Of a stretch of DNA of 64,000 bases, positions 63,643 to 64,000 are shown piece by piece; position 1 is the first letter of the stretch, and every line of letters begins with the position of its first letter. The position numbers and the translations under genes are program-made. The notes under the pieces were generated by a model, which saw nothing but the letters and a program-made list of their open reading frames with translations, made no database searches and was not told the origin of the DNA. The stretch covers positions 744,001-808,000 of the forward strand of contig NZ_WMDQ01000001.1 in NCBI RefSeq assembly GCF_009707955.1, given 5' to 3'. This DNA comes from Flavobacterium sp. LC2016-13. Lineage in GTDB: Bacteria; Bacteroidota; Bacteroidia; Flavobacteriales; Flavobacteriaceae.

Positions 63643-63841
63643 CGAATAAGTCTTTTACTTTAACCTCTAAAGCATTTGCTAATCGTTCAACAACTTCAAT
63701 AGAAACATTTCTTTCACCTTTTTCAATAGTTGGTAAATAAGTGCGATCTATCTCAGCTAAATTGGCTAGCTTTTCTTGAGATAATCCTTTGAGTTTTCTA
63801 AGCTCCTTAATTTTGAGTCCAAATTTTTGCTTAATATCCAT
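63635..63841 (-). CDS. XRE-family transcriptional regulator
   Basis: 68 residues, one Cro/CI helix-turn-helix: FGLKIKELRKLKGLSQEKLANLAEIDRTYLPTIEKGERNVSIEVVERLANALEVKVKDLFDE. The ATG at 63841 (MDIKQKFG) is the natural start. It overlaps the nuclease-helicase gene by eight bases, so both are one transcript; it may act as a restriction-style controller protein. Confidence 0.88.
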   Translation of the reverse strand: MDIKQKFGLKIKELRKLKGLSQEKLANLAEIDRTYLPTIEKGERNVSIEVVERLANALEVKVKDLFDE

Positions 63842-63976
63842 AGTAAACAAAAGTTGCAAAACGTAGACTCTAAAACAACGGAGTATAGTCGGCTTTTTAT
63901 TTGCCTTTGAAATAAAATTCCTATGTTAAATAAAAAAAAATCTTGTGGTGCTTCTTTTAGTTTTATTCTCATTTTT

Positions 63977-64000
63977 GTCATCCTGACGGAGGAAGGATCA
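63977..64000. repeat. Start of a dispersed repeat GTCATCCTGACGGAGGAAGG
   Basis: The window ends inside this GC-richer unit. It resembles in type the GTCATTCCGAGGAACGAGG unit at 61569 onward. No partner arm is visible because the window stops. Confidence 0.5.

Overview
The window looks like a chromosomal segment of a Flavobacterium or a close relative (Bacteroidota). The sequence is AT-rich. Promoters match the Bacteroidota form, with a TAnnTTTG -7 element and a TTG-type -33 element, and there are no clear Shine-Dalgarno sites. The segment carries a Sus-like starch locus end, many short lipoproteins with a Cys followed by Ser/Asp residues, a TonB receptor, a DUF58/M1 peptidase pair, and numerous intergenic hairpins. 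Most of it is ordinary core genome. No rRNA, CRISPR array or transposase was seen.

Layout. 1-5560: end of a starch/maltodextrin locus (GH97, two unrelated small lipoproteins, two GH13 amylases). 5.7-10 kb: housekeeping genes (glycerophosphodiesterase, flavoprotein, HAD phosphatase, TPR protein, TspO). 10-15.4 kb: isoprenoid cluster (diphosphomevalonate decarboxylase, mevalonate kinase, a UbiA prenyltransferase) followed by rluB. 15.4-20 kb: DUF937 and DUF456 proteins, small exported proteins, and a glycosyltransferase with a flippase-like partner. 20-23.9 kb: ruvC, two paralogous lipoproteins and hemW. Between the lipoproteins lies a degenerate joint of a hemW start and a ruvC end, which is the scar of an old tandem duplication. 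23.9-28 kb: small enzymes, a PH/SHOCT protein and a DUF4407 protein. 28-32 kb: a TonB receptor and a beta-propeller phytase, a likely phosphate-scavenging pair. 32-38.3 kb: pckA, a saccharopine-dehydrogenase-like enzyme and an M20 dipeptidase.

A tRNA-Leu at 38.4 kb is followed by a block with accessory character. It holds a GHKL ATPase fused to a PD-(D/E)xK nuclease-like domain, a small unknown gene divergent from an XRE regulator across a 26-bp perfect palindrome, and four small membrane or exported proteins. At 43.7-48.9 kb is an AraC-linked tripartite efflux operon (TolC, HlyD, MFS) whose MFS gene has one in-frame stop. At 48.9-50.2 kb are two intact tRNA-Asp genes and a decayed third copy, each followed by a similar hairpin terminator. 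At 50.2-61.4 kb are DUF58, an M1 aminopeptidase, two surface lipoproteins, a LytTR response regulator with its TPR kinase, thioredoxin and a large AsmA-like protein. At 61.6-63.9 kb a second accessory unit on the minus strand joins an XRE regulator to a nuclease-helicase (DUF2075/Schlafen-like) carrying a one-base frameshift in an A-tract.

The best candidates for uncharacterised biology are the GHKL-nuclease protein next to the tRNA-Leu, with its neighbouring palindrome-controlled gene pair, and the XRE/nuclease-helicase pair. Both look like anti-mobile-element genes by architecture only. The clearest sequence discoveries are the duplication scar, the decayed tRNA-Asp copy, the LytTR-type direct repeat, and an intergenic word repeat that sits in frame inside a glycosyltransferase gene.
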